Positions 61,489-64,000 of a DNA stretch of 64,000 nt are shown here, in pieces; positions within the stretch are counted from its first letter, which is position 1; every line of letters starts with the position of its first letter. The position numbers were made by a program, and so were the translations under genes. The notes beneath the pieces were generated by a model. That model saw only the letters and a list, made by a program, of their open reading frames with translations, searched no databases and was not told where the DNA came from. This DNA is from Paulownia fortunei (taxonomy: Eukaryota > Streptophyta > Magnoliopsida > Lamiales > Paulowniaceae): assembly GCA_019321725.1 (NCBI GenBank), contig CM033113.1:12214001-12278000 (forward strand), read 5' to 3'.

Positions 61489-61785
61489 CTCTAAGACAAT
61501 GTTTATTTTTATCCAAGTGTTTTTGGAAGGTGTTTTGAAGAAAAGAATTTGAAAATAAAATTAATGTATATTTTTTATTATAAATATCTTAGTTTGTAAT
61601 TTTTTATTTAGTTAATAATGTCATATTAATTTTTTAAATATTATATATTATATTTTTTAATATAAAATATTATATATATATATATGTAATAATATAATAA
61701 TTAAATGTTTTAATGATGTTGACATATAGCTCCATTTTACTTTGCGAAAAGAATGTATTTGTTTTGGGATGAACGAACAAGGCCT
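61489..61785. mobile_element. possible small MITE
   Basis: The left end reads AAGACAATGTTTATTTTTATCC. The reverse complement of the right end reads GGCCTTGTTCGTTCATCCCA. They share the (C)(A/T)TGTT.(G/A)TT.(A/T)TCC spacing found at the ends of many small plant MITEs. The interior is AT-rich with a TA repeat. Target duplication is not clear. Confidence 0.35.
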
Positions 61786-62101
61786 TTTTAATAGAATATT
61801 GTAATTTAAAAATATATATATAAAAATATCATAAATTAGAATATAATTAAAAAATTAGGTAAAGTTTAGTGTAGCAACTTTATGTAAAGTGTAATAATTA
61901 TTTTTTAAATAATTATTTATCAATGATTGATTGGTAATAATTTATAGTTAATAATTATATTTTTTAAATATTTTAATTAGATAATAATTAGTTAGTTTAA
62001 ACAATGATTAAATGATGACAACGTAATTAAATAATAATGAGATAATTTAAAATTAAAAAAAAATATAATATTATAATTTATGAATATTTAACAAAAAAAT
62101 T

Positions 62102-64000
62102 CTAAAAATGTCCTCCGATATCACAATAAGGTCGATGCCGTTGTCTCCTACCTCTATGTTTACTTTCAACAGCAGAAATTTTATGTGTTTGTTGTTGTTT
62201 GTCATTATTGTCATTTATAATATAATTTAAATTAAAAGATGGACGATATGATGAAGTGATGGAGCTTGACTGTCCACGATCGTGATACCTACTATATGTA
62301 GATGGATATGATATAGGAGAAACAACAAACTCTGAACGATGAGTACTATATCCTGATTGTTACCATGTAAATAGGTACCCCATGTCAAGATCAGAACTAA
62401 GTAATGTCGAGAATGAATGTGTGTATGGCGGCATACCCTAAAACGAAATGAAAGGCTCATCTGGTTGTGCCTCCTGAGGTACGTAATAATCAGCAACACT
62501 ATCCATACTATGAAACACATGAAGTGTTGAAGTAGATGGACCTGTCATATCAACTGTAGTATATGGACAAGGGATATCGTAAGACATAAAGACATGACTA
62601 GTAACTGTAGGTGGACCTGTCACATCTATCTCAGTTCCACTACTACGTCTTCTCGTCCCCATACATCGGTGAACACTTTGTTCTTGAAGTAAAGTTGATT
62701 GTTGAGGAGTCACATGAACTGAATGTCAATAACATTGAAAGAAAGGTCTGACCTCAGCATAAATTTCATCAATAGACCTCCTAAAATGTTCCCCAACATC
62801 ATCATCCTCATCGACAGTCACTCTCATTCTTTCAATTGCTCCTTCTTGAAATACGAATAAATAAATTTATTATTAATTATCAATATTTATATAATTATAC
62901 AATAAAAATAAATGTCACTGAAGATATATATATAAAAACGTACTAAAGCAGCCAATGTAGCTGTATCCAAATATTGATATCCCTGATGCGTAGGTAAGTG
63001 CATAGGAGATATAAAATGGTGTGTAATGCGATCATATCATGATAAATATCCATCTCCAATACTGTTAGCTCTAATACTATAAGGGGTAGATACAACCAGT
63101 GCATACATATTTGTCCATTGAGCCACATAATGCTGGTGATAAAGAACCCAATTTTGAGAAGAGCGTCCTCTGTGATCAACATTGTATAATGTCCCATAAT
63201 ACGCAGGTATATCTGGAGGAATATACTAGGTCATACCGAACTACCGCATGACTCACTTAGGATGATAGAGCTCTATAATGGCATAGTGAATCAATGGACA
63301 TGATGATCTCCACACATTTGTAATATGACTATCTCTAAGAATCTGAATCTCAAACTAGTTAAGGTCATACAGCTGTCAAATAAACTGTTAAAAAATATAC
63401 AATCTTAAATTAGTAACTATAATATGGCTATGTAATTATAATAATTAAAAATGAGCTTGCCTACTTGCTTATCAGTTATTCTGTCAAAAATATCCCTAAC
63501 GATACTAATAGAAAGCCTCAGTGTGTGAAACTTTAACATTGTATCCACCTACATAGTACAAATTATGTCAATATAACATATGAGAGTATATATGAACTAG
63601 TTGATTTTAAAAATAAACATATTATTTATAATTTAATATTAATTATTACAAGTGATACCTAACACCATATGGAGTAATAGGAAGCTCATGCTCGTCATCA
63701 CCTACAACTAGTCCCATATTAATCAGACTGCGTAATTGTCTAGGTACCAAAGTAGTAATATGCGACCATGCCCAAATCTGCAATTCAATTAGAAAGTAAA
63801 CGCTATATAATTACTTTAATTATATTATAAAAAAAGTATATATAAGTATGAGGTACTAAAATTAAATTTACATGTAGAAGATGTATGGCTCCACCAACAT
63901 CTTTCTTTCCTCTAGCACTCGTGTTGCATAACTCACGGTACAAAAAATTGAGGATTGCACTACCCCAACTGAATCTACCACAGTCTGCAATATGCTCCAT
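62102..64000 (-). pseudogene. plant mobile domain (MAIN-like) protein pseudogene, 5' end beyond window
   Basis: This is a plant-mobile-domain protein, a family related to Arabidopsis MAIN and to ORFs carried by some transposons. Proposed exons on the minus strand: 64000-63872 (ADCGRFSWGSAILNFLYREL, KKDVGGAIHLLH), 63777-63659 (IWAWSHITTLVPRQLRSLIN, DEHELPITPYGV), 63548-63465 (FHTLRLSISIVRDIFDRITD), 63384-62944 (QLYDL, VWRSSCPLIHYAIIELYHPK, YYGTLYNVDHRGRSSQNWVL, GYLS) and 62844-62102 (ERMRVTVDEDDDVGEHFRRS). The basic C-terminus is HRGRRQRHRPYCDIGGHF with a TAG stop. All four introns have GT...AG ends. About nine in-frame stops occur, several at expected Trp or Gln codons, and exon 3 is one base out of phase. 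The gene is dead but recently structured. Confidence 0.88.

Overview
This window looks like intergenic, transposon-rich nuclear DNA from a flowering plant, probably a eudicot. I found no intact host gene. Nearly every recognisable coding stretch belongs to a plant transposable-element family (Ty3/gypsy Athila-like, several Ty1/copia lineages, a LINE, hAT transposons and MITEs), and almost all are broken. The sequence is AT-rich. Many premature stops and lost catalytic residues are C-to-T or G-to-A changes, as expected for long-silenced, cytosine-methylated DNA. Family names come from recognising motifs by eye; no database search was run.

Layout, left to right. 1-2445: old unassigned DNA with a possible Myb/SANT-like scrap. 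2446-12207: element A, a full-length but dead Athila-like Ty3/gypsy element with two LTRs of about 1.53 kb. 12208-12800: a copia scrap. 12801-18211: a LINE remnant on the minus strand, interrupted by a 3.28 kb hAT transposon (14755-18036) with terminal inverted repeats and an 8-bp target duplication. 18212-33136: element B, a Ty3-type element with a gag-like region but no pol, which shares 3' non-coding modules with A. Its 5' LTR is split by element C (19380-28860), a 9.5 kb copia element and probably the youngest insertion here.

33137-38190: a 66-bp tandem repeat, then copia element D (gag-PR-INT, no RT). 38191-46180: mostly unassigned DNA with a possible hAT MITE and a second decayed BED/hAT transposase. 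46180-47267: a copia solo LTR. 47595-50768: a 3.17 kb Ty3-type solo LTR with a perfect 5-bp duplication. 51070-51960: an F-box/F-box-associated pseudogene, the clearest trace of a host gene family. 54085-55520: copia RT-RNase H remnant E. 57403-58371: a 969-bp deletion derivative of the 14.8-18.0 kb hAT, with a perfect 8-bp duplication. 58372-62101: unassigned AT-rich DNA. 62102-64000: a plant-mobile-domain (MAIN-like) pseudogene that keeps its intron/exon structure and continues past the window edge.

The elements do not form a pathway, but they do form a relative chronology: LINE first, then hAT and B into it, then C into B. I see no CRISPR, tRNA or rRNA gene and no evidence for a new cellular system. 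The most informative signals are the nesting with verifiable target duplications, the gag-only element B as a probable dependent of the A family, the hAT/MITE pair, and the pervasive deamination-type decay.
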